This document shows, piece after piece, positions 1-7,687 of a stretch of DNA of 64,000 nucleotides. A model generated the notes under the pieces. The model saw only the letters and a program-made list of their open reading frames with translations, was not told the DNA's origin and ran no database searches. The stretch spans positions 1 through 64,000 of the forward strand of contig DASQLQ010000175.1 in assembly GCA_035629935.1 (NCBI GenBank). Direction: 5' to 3'. Position numbers and translations under genes: made by a program. The stretch is from DASQLQ01 sp035629935. Lineage in GTDB: Bacteria; Actinomycetota; CADDZG01; WHSQ01. Position 1 is the stretch's first letter. Each line of letters begins with the position of its first letter.

Positions 1-1
1 C

Positions 2-61
2 GACGGCGCTCGGTCGGGGACCGTGAAGACCAAGCGCGTGCCGTTCATAATCGGCGATTAG
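2..61 (+). CDS. C-terminal end of an unidentified protein (partial)
   Basis: The frame starting at base 2 is open into the window and ends at TAG 59-61, giving a 19-residue tail that ends KTKRVPFIIGD. The stop lies one base before the tRNA. The fragment is too short to assign a family; that it is coding at all rests only on the open frame and ordinary codon use. Confidence 0.35.
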   Translation, partial: DGARSGTVKTKRVPFIIGD

Positions 62-62
62 A

Positions 63-135
63 GCCCCCGTAGCTCAGGGGATAGAGCATCGGTTTCCTAA
101 ACCGTGTGTCGCAGGTTCGAATCCTGCCGGGGGCG
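63..135 (+). tRNA. tRNA-Arg (anticodon CCT)
   Basis: A complete 73-nt cloverleaf can be drawn. The acceptor stem is GCCCCCG with CGGGGGC (63-69/128-134), the D stem GCTC/GAGC, the anticodon loop TTCCTAA (94-100) with anticodon CCT at 96-98, and the T arm GCAGG-TTCGAAT-CCTGC. The outermost anticodon-stem pair (89/105) is T-T. The discriminator is G135 and CCA is not encoded. It reads the rare AGG arginine codon. A truncated VOC gene begins just beyond its 3' end. Confidence 0.95.
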
Positions 136-147
136 CGAATCACGTAG

Positions 148-282
148 CGCGCATTTAAGGTCGGTCCGTCGGGTCAGTTCGAAGATCCCTTCGGACACCG
201 GTGGAGCATCTCGACCCACATCGAAGACGTCTCACCCGAAGAGATGGCTAAGCGCGCCGCTGAGATGGAGCAGCAGGGCTAG
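148..282 (+). pseudogene. remnant of a VOC/PhnB-like (glyoxalase-fold) protein
   Basis: An open frame from 148 to TAG 280-282 encodes a tail with GQFEDPFGHRW followed by SISTHIEDVSPEEM. This is the C-terminal signature of PhnB-like VOC proteins (DPFGHxWxIxTHxEDV). Full-length members are about 150 residues; only about 44 remain, and an in-frame TAG (145-147) sits just upstream. There is no start codon or ribosome site for the fragment. The break lies about 12 bp after the tRNA-Arg 3' end, which fits loss of the 5' part by recombination or a past integration at the tRNA. Its stop overlaps the cupredoxin stop on the other strand by 4 bp. Confidence 0.7.
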
Positions 283-677
283 TTAACTGTGATCGACCCG
301 CACTGACCGGCGCAGAGATCGCCGGGAAGTAGCTGTCCATGGAACGTTAGGTCGCAGTAATAGAGGTACTCGCCCGGCTTCTTGAACACGAACGAGCTTT
401 TGCCCCCGTCTGCATCCAGGTGCAGTGGCTCGGCGCCGTCCCACGGCCCCCCGTACGGCATAACGTGGTGCTCGGCCGATGTGTTGTTCGTCCAAACGAC
501 CTTGTCGCCCGTGGCGATCTCGATATCGGGCGGCTCGAACGAGAAACGAGGGAAGGACCCCTCGGCCCCGACCTTGTGGGTCTTGCCCTTGGCACGCGCC
601 GCGGGAACCCCAGGTGCCAGAGCACCGACGAGCAGGGCCGCAACCAAACCCACCAATACGACGCGTCGAAGTCTCAT
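279..677 (-). CDS. exported cupredoxin (plastocyanin-like blue copper protein)
   Basis: This 132-residue protein starts with a signal peptide (MRLRR then a hydrophobic run, Ala-rich cleavage site near residue 28). One cupredoxin domain follows. Probable type-1 copper ligands are His70 or His71 in AEHHV, Cys108 in YYCDLTFH and His113, with the usual Cys-x4-His spacing. The axial Met normally five residues after the last His is missing (Pro118 there), and two extra cysteines (122, 126) follow. It probably acts outside the membrane as an electron carrier or copper protein; no redox partner is nearby. It diverges from gnd with a 57-bp gap. Confidence 0.85.
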   Translation of the reverse strand: MRLRRVVLVGLVAALLVGALAPGVPAARAKGKTHKVGAEGSFPRFSFEPPDIEIATGDKVVWTNNTSAEHHVMPYGGPWDGAEPLHLDADGGKSSFVFKKPGEYLYYCDLTFHGQLLPGDLCAGQCGSITVN

Positions 678-734
678 CAGCCATGATTTCGGCCCCCGCA
701 GAGCATCTCCTGCCCGGCGAATACGCTCGTCGGC

Positions 735-1637
735 ATGAAGCTCGGCATGGTCGGCCTGGGTCGCATGGGCGGGAACATGACCACTCGCCTCCTACGTGGG
801 GGGCACGAAGTGGTCGGGTTCGCGATCGACGCGGCCTCGGTCGAGCTGGCCGTTGCCGACGGGGCTGCAGGCGCCTCCTCGTTGGAGGAACTCGTGTCGA
901 AGCTAGAACCCCCGCGGCTCGTCTGGCTGATGGTGCCGTCCGGCGCCCCCACGCAATCAACCATCGTGAAACTCAACGATCTGCTCGCCACTGGGGACAT
1001 CGTCGTCGACGGGGGCAACTCGAAGTACACCGATTCCATCGCTCGTGCAGAGTTGCTCGCCGAGAACGGCATCAGCTTCGTCGATGCCGGGACCTCGGGT
1101 GGAATCTGGGGCCTGGAAGAGGGTTACTGCCTGATGGTCGGTTGCACTCAGGAAACGTTCGCGCGCATCGAGCCGATACTCGCCACCCTCGCTCCGGAGC
1201 ACGGCTACGCGCGTGTCGGAGCTTCGGGGGCCGGACACTTCACGAAGATGGTCCACAACGGGATCGAGTACGGACTGATGCAGGCCTATGGCGAGGGATT
1301 CGAGCTGCTCCAAAAGAGCCGCTTCGACCTCGATCTTCCTCAGATCGCCGAACTGTGGCAGCACGGCAGCGTCGTTCGCTCCTGGCTACTCGATCTTGCC
1401 GCCAAAGCACTGGCTGAGGATCCCCGGTTGGAGAAGGTGTCCGACTATGTCGAAGATTCCGGTGAAGGGCGATGGACCATCGAGACGGCGCTGGAACAAG
1501 CCGTTCCAACCCCGGCCATCGCGCTCGCCTTGTTCGCACGCTTCGCCTCGCGTCAGGACGAGTCGTTCTCCAACAAATTATTGGCCGCCTTGCGCAAAGA
1601 GTTCGGGGGTCATGCGATCCACGATAAGAAACCGTGA
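735..1637 (+). CDS. gnd: 6-phosphogluconate dehydrogenase (decarboxylating), short form
   Basis: At 300 residues it is the short GndA-type enzyme that oxidises and decarboxylates 6-phosphogluconate to ribulose 5-phosphate. The N-terminal Rossmann motif is GLGRMGGNM (7-15), the substrate loop is VDGGNSKYTDS (91-101), followed by SGGIWGLEEG (121-130), and the catalytic Lys171 lies in GAGHFTKMVHNGIEYG. Asp32 after the second strand, with no nearby Arg/Lys pair, suggests NAD rather than NADP use (inference). The stop overlaps the clpS start (TGATG). The other oxidative pentose-phosphate genes, zwf and pgl, lie 49 kb downstream. Confidence 0.95.
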   Translation: MKLGMVGLGRMGGNMTTRLLRGGHEVVGFAIDAASVELAVADGAAGASSLEELVSKLEPPRLVWLMVPSGAPTQSTIVKLNDLLATGDIVVDGGNSKYTDSIARAELLAENGISFVDAGTSGGIWGLEEGYCLMVGCTQETFARIEPILATLAPEHGYARVGASGAGHFTKMVHNGIEYGLMQAYGEGFELLQKSRFDLDLPQIAELWQHGSVVRSWLLDLAAKALAEDPRLEKVSDYVEDSGEGRWTIETALEQAVPTPAIALALFARFASRQDESFSNKLLAALRKEFGGHAIHDKKP

Positions 1638-1936
1638 TGGCCGAGACGCACGTCGCTCCGCAGCGGGTCGACGAGCCCGACATCGATGAGGTAACCGAAC
1701 CGGACCGTCCCTGGCTGGTCATCGTTTGGAACGACCCGGTCAACCTGATGTCCTACGTGACCTATGTGTTCCAGAAACTCTTCGGATACTCGCTCGACAA
1801 GGCAACGAAACTGATGCTCGACGTGCATCACAAAGGGAAAGCGATCGTTGCAAGCGGCTCACGCGAGAAATCCGAGTTGGACTGCTCACGTCTTCACGCA
1901 TATGGGTTGTGGGCAACGATGACGAAGAGCGACTGA
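1637..1936 (+). CDS. clpS: ATP-dependent Clp protease adaptor ClpS
   Basis: ClpS delivers N-degron substrates to the ClpA/ClpC-ClpP protease. The 99-residue protein has the family core: VIVWNDPVNLMSYVTYVF with the substrate-pocket Asn-Asp, the helix ATKLMLDVHHKGKAIV, and the C-terminal GLWATM. The ATG at 1637 overlaps the gnd stop as TGATG; a GTG one codon upstream (1634) is also possible. Its own stop overlaps the DUF2017 start in the same way, so the genes are translationally coupled. The clpS-DUF2017 pair is typical of actinobacteria. Confidence 0.95.
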   Translation: MAETHVAPQRVDEPDIDEVTEPDRPWLVIVWNDPVNLMSYVTYVFQKLFGYSLDKATKLMLDVHHKGKAIVASGSREKSELDCSRLHAYGLWATMTKSD

Positions 1937-2415
1937 TGGCGGAATTCCGTACCGAAAGCGAAGGTCATATCGGCGCGAGATTCGAACCGGAGGAAGTGCG
2001 GGTCCTGACCGGACTGGTTCACGAGATGGCCGGTGTTCTCGAGACAACGCACGATGCCCCCGACCCGATCACCGAACGACTGTTTCCCGCCGCGTACGAC
2101 GATCCCGAGGACCAACGAGCGTATGAAGAACTCATCGGTGATCAGCTGAAACAGCAGAAGCTGGCCGCGCTAGCCCGGGTCCGCGCCAGCCTCCCGAACA
2201 CCGACGCAGCCGACGTCATCCTCGATGAAGACGCCACCGAAGCATGGTTGACGGTCCTCAACGACATCCGCCTCGCCATCGGGACGAGATTGGACGTCAC
2301 CGAGGAAGTGATGCAACGCGAGCTCGACCCCGACCACCCCGACGGACCCGCGCTGGCAGTCCTCCACTGGTTGGGCTGGGTGCAAGAATCGTTCCTCAAA
2401 GAACTTGGCGGCTGA
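1936..2415 (+). CDS. DUF2017 family protein
   Basis: This 159-residue protein of unknown function belongs to DUF2017, which in actinobacteria almost always follows clpS. It is acidic and helical, with MAEFRTESEGHI at the start and a conserved C-terminal stretch VLHWLGWVQESFL. The frame is open further upstream through clpS, but the ATG at 1936 (TGATG overlap) starts the conserved part. The linkage suggests a role with the Clp protease or its substrates; this is inference from context only. Confidence 0.85.
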   Translation: MAEFRTESEGHIGARFEPEEVRVLTGLVHEMAGVLETTHDAPDPITERLFPAAYDDPEDQRAYEELIGDQLKQQKLAALARVRASLPNTDAADVILDEDATEAWLTVLNDIRLAIGTRLDVTEEVMQRELDPDHPDGPALAVLHWLGWVQESFLKELGG

Positions 2416-2429
2416 TTCAGGGAGGACAA

Positions 2430-2891
2430 GTGCTAAAAAAGGGCGACGAAGCGCCAGGATTCCGGTTGACGGACCAGGACGGCAACGAGTGGGCCCTCGA
2501 AGACCTGCGAGGTAGCAAGATCGTCTTGTACTTCTATCCGGCGGACAACACGCCCGGTTGCACCAAGGAATCCTGCGATTTCCGCGACTCCTACTCCGAC
2601 TGGCAGAAGGCGGGCTACCAGGTATTCGGGATCAGCCCCCAAAGCACTGCATCGAAGAAGAAGTTTGCAACGAAGTACGGCTTTCCATTCCCCCTCTTGG
2701 CGGACGGGGACAAGGCAGTGGCCAAGGCTTACGACACGATCCGAGAGAAACTCGAGAAATGGGAAGGGATCCCCTTGCACGTCAAACGGTCTACGTTCGT
2801 CATCGATGAGAACGGGATCATCGAACAGGCTCTCTACGGCGTAAAAGCGTTCGGACACGTAAAGGCATTGCGGGAATCGCTCGAGGTCTGA
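2430..2891 (+). CDS. bcp: thioredoxin-dependent thiol peroxidase (Bcp/PrxQ)
   Basis: This 153-residue peroxiredoxin reduces hydrogen peroxide and organic peroxides using thioredoxin. The active site TPGCTKESCD holds the peroxidatic Cys44 and the resolving Cys49, the spacing of the PrxQ/Bcp group. The frame is open through the upstream gene, but GTG at 2430 has a clear GGAGG at 2421-2425 and gives the normal Bcp N-terminus (MLKKGDEAPGF). It lies 14 bp after the DUF2017 stop and is probably the last gene of the gnd-clpS operon. Confidence 0.95.
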   Translation: MLKKGDEAPGFRLTDQDGNEWALEDLRGSKIVLYFYPADNTPGCTKESCDFRDSYSDWQKAGYQVFGISPQSTASKKKFATKYGFPFPLLADGDKAVAKAYDTIREKLEKWEGIPLHVKRSTFVIDENGIIEQALYGVKAFGHVKALRESLEV

Positions 2892-2892
2892 G

Positions 2893-3642
2893 CTATAGCT
2901 GGTCCCTCAACCAGGCGACGTCGGCGGCGATCCCATCCCACGGCGTTTCACAGATAACGGCCGGAGCACCCGAGGCTTCGACCATGGCGAACAGGATCTC
3001 CTGATCGAGCTCCCCATCGGCGAAGTTGCAGTGGCGGTCCCGGCCACTGCCCGCCGGATCCTTCGAGCTGTTCGCATGCACCAGGTCTATCCGTCCCGTG
3101 GCTTTGCGAACGCGTTCGACCACGTCGACCAGCTCTTCCCCGGCTGCGTGAGCGTGACACGTGTCGAAGCAGAAACCCACATCGAAGTCGGCAAGGTTCT
3201 CCCATAGCTCCGCCAGAACCTCCACCTTGCGGCCCATCGCGTTCTCGCCGCCTGCCGTGTTCTCGATCAGGATCGGGATATCCGTCTCGAGCTCCTCGAA
3301 GACCTTCCGCCACCGCATGAAACCGCGCGGGATCCCGTCCTCGGCATGCCCGGCATGGACGATGATTCCGGCGGCAGCGATCTCTTCTGATCGCTCGATC
3401 GTCTGAGCCAGGATCTTGCGAGATGGGATCCGCACCCGGTTGTTCGGAGAAGCGACGTTGATCAAATAGGGAGCGTGAACGTAGACCGGCAGGGACGATT
3501 CACGGATCTGCTCGGCGTCCGGCAGGGGAGGCGGTTTCTTCCATGACTGGGGGGGCCCGACGAAGAGCTGGACGCACTGGGCCCCCACCGCTTCGGCGTG
3601 GCCGAGCGGGTCTTCTGAAGGAACGTGGGCCCCGACGATCAT
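2893..3642 (-). CDS. nfo: deoxyribonuclease IV / AP endonuclease (EndoIV family)
   Basis: This TIM-barrel enzyme cuts the backbone 5' of abasic sites in base excision repair. Zinc-ligand motifs of the family are all present: VHAPYLINVASP, IIVHAGHA, LIENTAGGE, GFCFDTCHAHAAG and ICETP. The 249-residue start MIVGAHVP (ATG 3642) matches the usual N-terminus; a longer start at 3669 adds nine unlikely residues. It is convergent with bcp (1 bp apart) and divergent from the CBS gene (32 bp). Confidence 0.93.
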   Translation of the reverse strand: MIVGAHVPSEDPLGHAEAVGAQCVQLFVGPPQSWKKPPPLPDAEQIRESSLPVYVHAPYLINVASPNNRVRIPSRKILAQTIERSEEIAAAGIIVHAGHAEDGIPRGFMRWRKVFEELETDIPILIENTAGGENAMGRKVEVLAELWENLADFDVGFCFDTCHAHAAGEELVDVVERVRKATGRIDLVHANSSKDPAGSGRDRHCNFADGELDQEILFAMVEASGAPAVICETPWDGIAADVAWLRDQL

Positions 3643-3674
3643 GCCCCGAAGGTACATGGCAAGATGCACCGATC

Positions 3675-4070
3675 ATGAAACTGCTGAGAGACGTCGCCGT
3701 ACGCCATCTACTCACGGTCGACCCCCAGGGTTCGCTACGTCGGGCCGCCCAGATGATGACCGACCGAGGAGTCGGATGCGCCGTCGTGATCGACAAGGAG
3801 AAAGTCGCAGGGATCATCACCGAGAGGGACATCCTTCTTGCCGTCGCTCACGAGAAGAACGTCGATACGACCAAGGTCGAAGACGTGATGACCAAGGGCG
3901 TTGTTTCCGGTGCCCCGGGGTGGGAGATCACTCGTGCCGTGAAGGCCATGACCGACGGTGGATTCCGTCACCTGCTCGTGACTGAGATGGACGACCCGGT
4001 AGGCATCGTTTCGCTACGAGACCTGATGGACTCGATGGCGGAGCTGGTTCAGTCTCAGACCTCGGCCTGA
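3675..4070 (+). CDS. CBS-domain pair protein
   Basis: A stand-alone protein of 131 residues made of two CBS domains (about 8-60 and 72-125). Typical segments are VDPQGSLRRAAQMMTDRGVG, GIITERDILLAVA and GIVSLRDLMDSM. Such Bateman modules bind adenine nucleotides and act as sensors for partner proteins. The start is ATG at 3675; the open frame upstream lies inside the nfo promoter region. The 3' end overlaps the convergent SRPBCC gene by 16 bp. The partner is unknown. Confidence 0.9.
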   Translation: MKLLRDVAVRHLLTVDPQGSLRRAAQMMTDRGVGCAVVIDKEKVAGIITERDILLAVAHEKNVDTTKVEDVMTKGVVSGAPGWEITRAVKAMTDGGFRHLLVTEMDDPVGIVSLRDLMDSMAELVQSQTSA

Positions 4071-4507
4071 CCGGTCAGCGCGTCCAAGACGCGGTCCTGC
4101 ATCCGGCGCAAACGCCGGCGGAGAAACACCGCCAGGATCCGCCCGGAGAATCCGGTCGGCATGTCCGCCTCCAGCCGGCGAGTGACCAACGACCCCTCCT
4201 CTGACTCCTCCACGCGATAGAGGACGCGCATCCGAACCCCGACGACGACGTCCTCTACGAACTCTTTCTCGTCGGCGGACGTGGTGAGACTCGTTCCCTG
4301 GACGGTGAATCCCAGCAGCCGAGCGCGGCCGGTCACCACATCCCCCTCGGCGAGCTTTTCCGGACCCTCGGTGGAGATGATCTCCGGCTGCCAGGACGGC
4401 CACGTGCTCGGATCCATCACGCGTTGCATGACGGATCGAGGAGTCAAAACTGAGTGACGGGTGGACTCGACGACGAAGAGTCTGGAGACGGACCGATCCC
4501 GAGCCAC
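4055..4507 (-). CDS. SRPBCC / polyketide-cyclase-like protein
   Basis: A 150-residue protein of the START-like SRPBCC superfamily, which forms a deep pocket for hydrophobic ligands. Signs are an N-terminal strand-helix with MDPSTWPSWQPEI (membrane-facing 'W-P' segment of the family), the GDVVTGRARLLGF strand, and a long C-terminal helix rich in Arg. Function is not predictable; some homologues carry lipids or act as cyclases. It diverges from the gamma-glutamyltransferase gene by 37 bp. Confidence 0.75.
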   Translation of the reverse strand: MARDRSVSRLFVVESTRHSVLTPRSVMQRVMDPSTWPSWQPEIISTEGPEKLAEGDVVTGRARLLGFTVQGTSLTTSADEKEFVEDVVVGVRMRVLYRVEESEEGSLVTRRLEADMPTGFSGRILAVFLRRRLRRMQDRVLDALTGQAEV

Positions 4508-4544
4508 GACCGCATCCTAGGTTCGACCCATTAACCTGCCTTCG

Positions 4545-6041
4545 ATGAGCAAACCTCACCTTGCCATAGCCGCCGGCAGCCGATTGGGTTGCCATGCCGC
4601 CGAGAAAGTGGCGCGCTCGGGTGGGAACGCGGTCGACGCTTGCCTGGCCTCGGCGGTCACCGGATGGGTGGCGGAACCGTTCTTCGCGTCGCTCGGAGGG
4701 TCTGGCTTCGTGGCCGTAGGCACTCCGGCAGGCGAAGTAGAGGTGATCGACGGCAACAACATGATGCCGCTCACCGTTCCCGACGAACCGGGCCAGGGGA
4801 TGAAGCGGATCTTCCTGCCGGACTACGCGGACGGCCTCTACATGGGCATCGGCGGCGGGTCCGTTTCGGTGCCGGGCATCCTTAAAGCGGTTCATCGAGC
4901 ATGGGAACGGCACGGCAAGATCGAGTGGGCGGCACTGTTCAGCGATGCGATCGACCTTGCGCGCTCCGGCTTCCCGTTCCCCAAGACCTCGGACTATTAC
5001 CTCTCGTGTACGTGGGGCGAGATCTGGTCGAAGTACGACAGCTCGCGTTCGATCTTCATGGTGGACGACCGGCCGATGCGAGAGGGCGACACCCTCGTTC
5101 AGCCGGAGCTTGCCGAGGCCCTGGAAGAGGTCGCCTCGAAGGGCCCCGAAATCTTCTACAAAGGCTCCCTGGGTGCCGACGTCGTTGGATCTATCGCCGA
5201 CGACGGAGGGTTCCTCTCTCTCGAGGACCTCGATGGCTACGAAGCCGAGATACGTGCCCCGATCACTACCGAAGCCTTCGGCTGGAAGATCGAATCCAAC
5301 CCTCCACCCGCGGTCGGCGGCGCGGTTCTGATCCACATGCTGGCCCTGATGGACGGCGCCAACCTGAGTGACCCGGTCGAGCGTTTGAGCGCGATCGTAG
5401 AAGCTCAGCGTGCTGCCGTCGGATACCGGCGCGAGCGTTACCAAGACGCGACCGGCATCGCGGCGGCATTCGAGGAAGCCCTTCACGACCTCGGCGCCAG
5501 GGCTCGAAGTGCATCCACGACGCACTCGTCCTCATCCGATGCCGAGGGATACGTCTGCTCACTGACCGAGTCCAATGGTTACGGCGCAGGATTGTCGGTC
5601 CGCGGGATCTTGCTCAACAACACACTCGGCGAGGAAGAGTTGAATCCCCTTGGGGCTCACCGCCTCCCACCGGGAGCACGAACGCACTCGAATATGGCGC
5701 CGACGATCGCGCTGGGTCCCAACGGCACCGTGGCGATGGGTTCCCCCGGCGCCGACCGTATCGTCGGAGCCATCTCGCAAACGTTCCTGCACCTTGCCGT
5801 CGACGGAGCTCCGCTCGCTGAGGCAGTGGCGGCACCTCGGGCGCACCTCGACCCTCGCCAGGAGGGCGAAACACTGTGCTTCGAGCCCGGACTTCCGGGG
5901 GATCAGTTGGCCTATGCGCCGCGCCCCTACGACGATATCCATATGTATTTCGGCGCCGTGCAGGCGGCATCCGTTACGAAGGACGGAGACGTCGATGCAG
6001 CAGCTGATCCGCGACGCTCGGGAGGAAGCGCACTAGTCTGA
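4545..6041 (+). CDS. gamma-glutamyltransferase family protein, apparently cytoplasmic
   Basis: An Ntn-hydrolase of the gamma-glutamyltranspeptidase family that cleaves gamma-glutamyl bonds and self-processes. The new N-terminus and nucleophile should be Thr326 in STTHSSSSD (family motif TTHxSVxD). The donor-binding stretch NNTLGEEELNPLG and MAPTIALGPNG follow. At 498 residues it is shorter than usual (about 530-580), and it starts MSKPHLAIAAGS with no signal peptide, unlike the classical periplasmic enzymes. It could act on cytoplasmic gamma-glutamyl compounds or be a cephalosporin-acylase-like relative; the substrate is unknown. Confidence 0.88.
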   Translation: MSKPHLAIAAGSRLGCHAAEKVARSGGNAVDACLASAVTGWVAEPFFASLGGSGFVAVGTPAGEVEVIDGNNMMPLTVPDEPGQGMKRIFLPDYADGLYMGIGGGSVSVPGILKAVHRAWERHGKIEWAALFSDAIDLARSGFPFPKTSDYYLSCTWGEIWSKYDSSRSIFMVDDRPMREGDTLVQPELAEALEEVASKGPEIFYKGSLGADVVGSIADDGGFLSLEDLDGYEAEIRAPITTEAFGWKIESNPPPAVGGAVLIHMLALMDGANLSDPVERLSAIVEAQRAAVGYRRERYQDATGIAAAFEEALHDLGARARSASTTHSSSSDAEGYVCSLTESNGYGAGLSVRGILLNNTLGEEELNPLGAHRLPPGARTHSNMAPTIALGPNGTVAMGSPGADRIVGAISQTFLHLAVDGAPLAEAVAAPRAHLDPRQEGETLCFEPGLPGDQLAYAPRPYDDIHMYFGAVQAASVTKDGDVDAAADPRRSGGSALV

Positions 6042-6068
6042 CGACTAAGTCTGGTTAAGGAGGAAATC

Positions 6069-6671
6069 GTGGCACGGTTGTTTTCGTTCAAGCCCAGCCT
6101 CACGTTCAAGGGTCGGAAGTTCAAAGGCATCAGGGGCTTCTCCGGTAAACCGTTCCACCCACCTCTCACCGACATCACCGTCGCGGCCTACTTCTTACTG
6201 GCGGCCTTCGACCTCGTTTCCTACGTCGCCTTCAAGATGGACCGTCTCGAGGTCGCGGCAGACTTCTACGTCTCCGCGACCAACGTGGTCCTGGCCGGCG
6301 CGATCGTCTCCGTTCCGACGATCCTCACCGGGTTCTGGGACTGGTTGAAGTCGACACCGAAACATTCCCAAGCTTGGCGAACGGCCAACGCTCACATGGC
6401 GATCATGCTGACCGTTTCGATGCTAGTGGCGGCGAACCTCGTCATGCGTCTCGCTTACTACGGCGCCGACCTCAAATACCCGGATCTGACCATCCTCGTT
6501 CTGTCGTTGTTGATCGGTGGGCTCGTTTCGTGGGGTGCCGTCTACGGCGGGACGATGGTCTACGAATACGGGTTCAACGTCGAACAGGACTTCGATCACG
6601 CGTACTCGGAATCCGAGGTCGACAAGTACCCCGGCCAGAAGGACACTCCTGCACAGGAGCCGAGTTCCTAG
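6069..6671 (+). CDS. DUF2231-like integral membrane protein
   Basis: A 200-residue membrane protein with four predicted helices (about 36-55, 72-92, 107-128 and 139-160). The GKPFHPPLTDITVA segment before helix 1 and the GFWDWL segment after helix 2 match DUF2231 proteins. The start is GTG 6069 with AAGGAGG at 6057-6063. The function of the family is unknown. Its stop region overlaps the convergent ychF stop by 4 bp. Confidence 0.75.
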   Translation: MARLFSFKPSLTFKGRKFKGIRGFSGKPFHPPLTDITVAAYFLLAAFDLVSYVAFKMDRLEVAADFYVSATNVVLAGAIVSVPTILTGFWDWLKSTPKHSQAWRTANAHMAIMLTVSMLVAANLVMRLAYYGADLKYPDLTILVLSLLIGGLVSWGAVYGGTMVYEYGFNVEQDFDHAYSESEVDKYPGQKDTPAQEPSS

Positions 6672-7645
6672 ACCGCGAACCTGATGTTGAGCACGTCTCC
6701 TTCTTGCACGACGTAGTCCTTGCCCTCGACGCGCAGTAGGCCCTTGGTTTTGGCTCCATCCCACGAACCGCTCTCGACCAGCTGCGCGTAGCCGACGACT
6801 TCAGCTCGGATGAAGCCTCGTTCGAGGTCGGAGTGGATCACTCCGGCTGCCTCAGGCGCCTTCGCGCCCCGGCGCACTTCCCAGGCCCGCGTCTCGTCTT
6901 CACCGGTCGTGAGAAACGTGATCAGGTCCAACGCGCGGTAACAAGCCGCTACGACGCGATCGAGACCCGGCTCCTCGATACCGAAGCCGAGCAGAAGCTC
7001 GCGAGCATCGGTGGGCTCCATCCCGGCGACCTCGGCTTCGAGCGCTGCACTGATCGCTAGCGCGTCGGGTAGGTCCGCCGACTCGGTATCGCCTTCCGCG
7101 ACGTTGGCGACAACGACCCAAGGTTTGAGGCTAAGCGGCCCGAATCCCCTCAGGATCTTCAACTCGTCTCCATCGAAACCGCCATCGCGGAGAGGTCGCT
7201 CTTCCGATAGCAGCGCGTGGGCCTTCTCGAGAACGGCTACCTCGGCCGCCCCCTCACCCTTTCCCCTTGCTTTCTTCTTCGCCTTCTCCAAACCGCCTTC
7301 GACACTGACCAGATCGGCGAGGACCATCTCCGTTTCGAGCGTGGCCAACTCGTCCTTGGGATTCGCATCACTACCGAACGCACGAACGACCATGCACAGC
7401 GCGTCCACCTGCCGGAACTCACCGATCCCCTGAGCCGTCAGTCCACCCGGGACATCGACGAACCGGACCTTGGCGGAGACGACCTTTTTCGAGCTCTCCT
7501 GATCCGACAGGACCTTCAACCGTTCGTCGGGGACCTCGACCACCGCCTGGTTGGACCGCCCCCCCACACCTCCGGAACGGGTCAACGCGGTGAACAGAGT
7601 CGATTTACCCGAGTAGGGCATGCCGACGATGCCGACGTCTTTCAC
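6668..7645 (-). CDS. ychF: YchF/OLA1-type P-loop ATPase
   Basis: A universally conserved TRAFAC ATPase linked to the ribosome and stress response. The P loop is GMPYSGKST (8-16). The G4 motif is NVAE (in VVANVAEGD), the NxxE variant that gives YchF its ATP rather than GTP preference. The C-terminal TGS-like domain ends VVQEGDVLNIRFAV. At 325 residues it is shorter than the usual 360 or so, mostly in the helical middle domain. A strong AGGAGG precedes the ATG at 7645. Confidence 0.93.
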   Translation of the reverse strand: MKDVGIVGMPYSGKSTLFTALTRSGGVGGRSNQAVVEVPDERLKVLSDQESSKKVVSAKVRFVDVPGGLTAQGIGEFRQVDALCMVVRAFGSDANPKDELATLETEMVLADLVSVEGGLEKAKKKARGKGEGAAEVAVLEKAHALLSEERPLRDGGFDGDELKILRGFGPLSLKPWVVVANVAEGDTESADLPDALAISAALEAEVAGMEPTDARELLLGFGIEEPGLDRVVAACYRALDLITFLTTGEDETRAWEVRRGAKAPEAAGVIHSDLERGFIRAEVVGYAQLVESGSWDGAKTKGLLRVEGKDYVVQEGDVLNIRFAV

Positions 7646-7687
7646 AGTTTCCTCCTACGCATGCGGGTGAGGGTAGCGTCCCTCGAC

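Noticed and set aside
104..286. Small open frame over the tRNA-Arg and VOC remnant
   Set aside because: It starts inside the tRNA and is in a different frame from the VOC remnant; no support as a gene.
479..1417. Open frame of 312 codons on the plus strand overlapping gnd
   Set aside because: It is Arg/Pro-rich, out of frame with gnd, and crosses the cupredoxin-gnd divergent region; typical high-GC shadow.
4014..5525. Long open frame of about 500 codons on the minus strand
   Set aside because: It is antisense to the SRPBCC/CBS region and gamma-glutamyltransferase gene, its sequence has the Arg/Gly-rich look of shadow frames, and no family motif is present.
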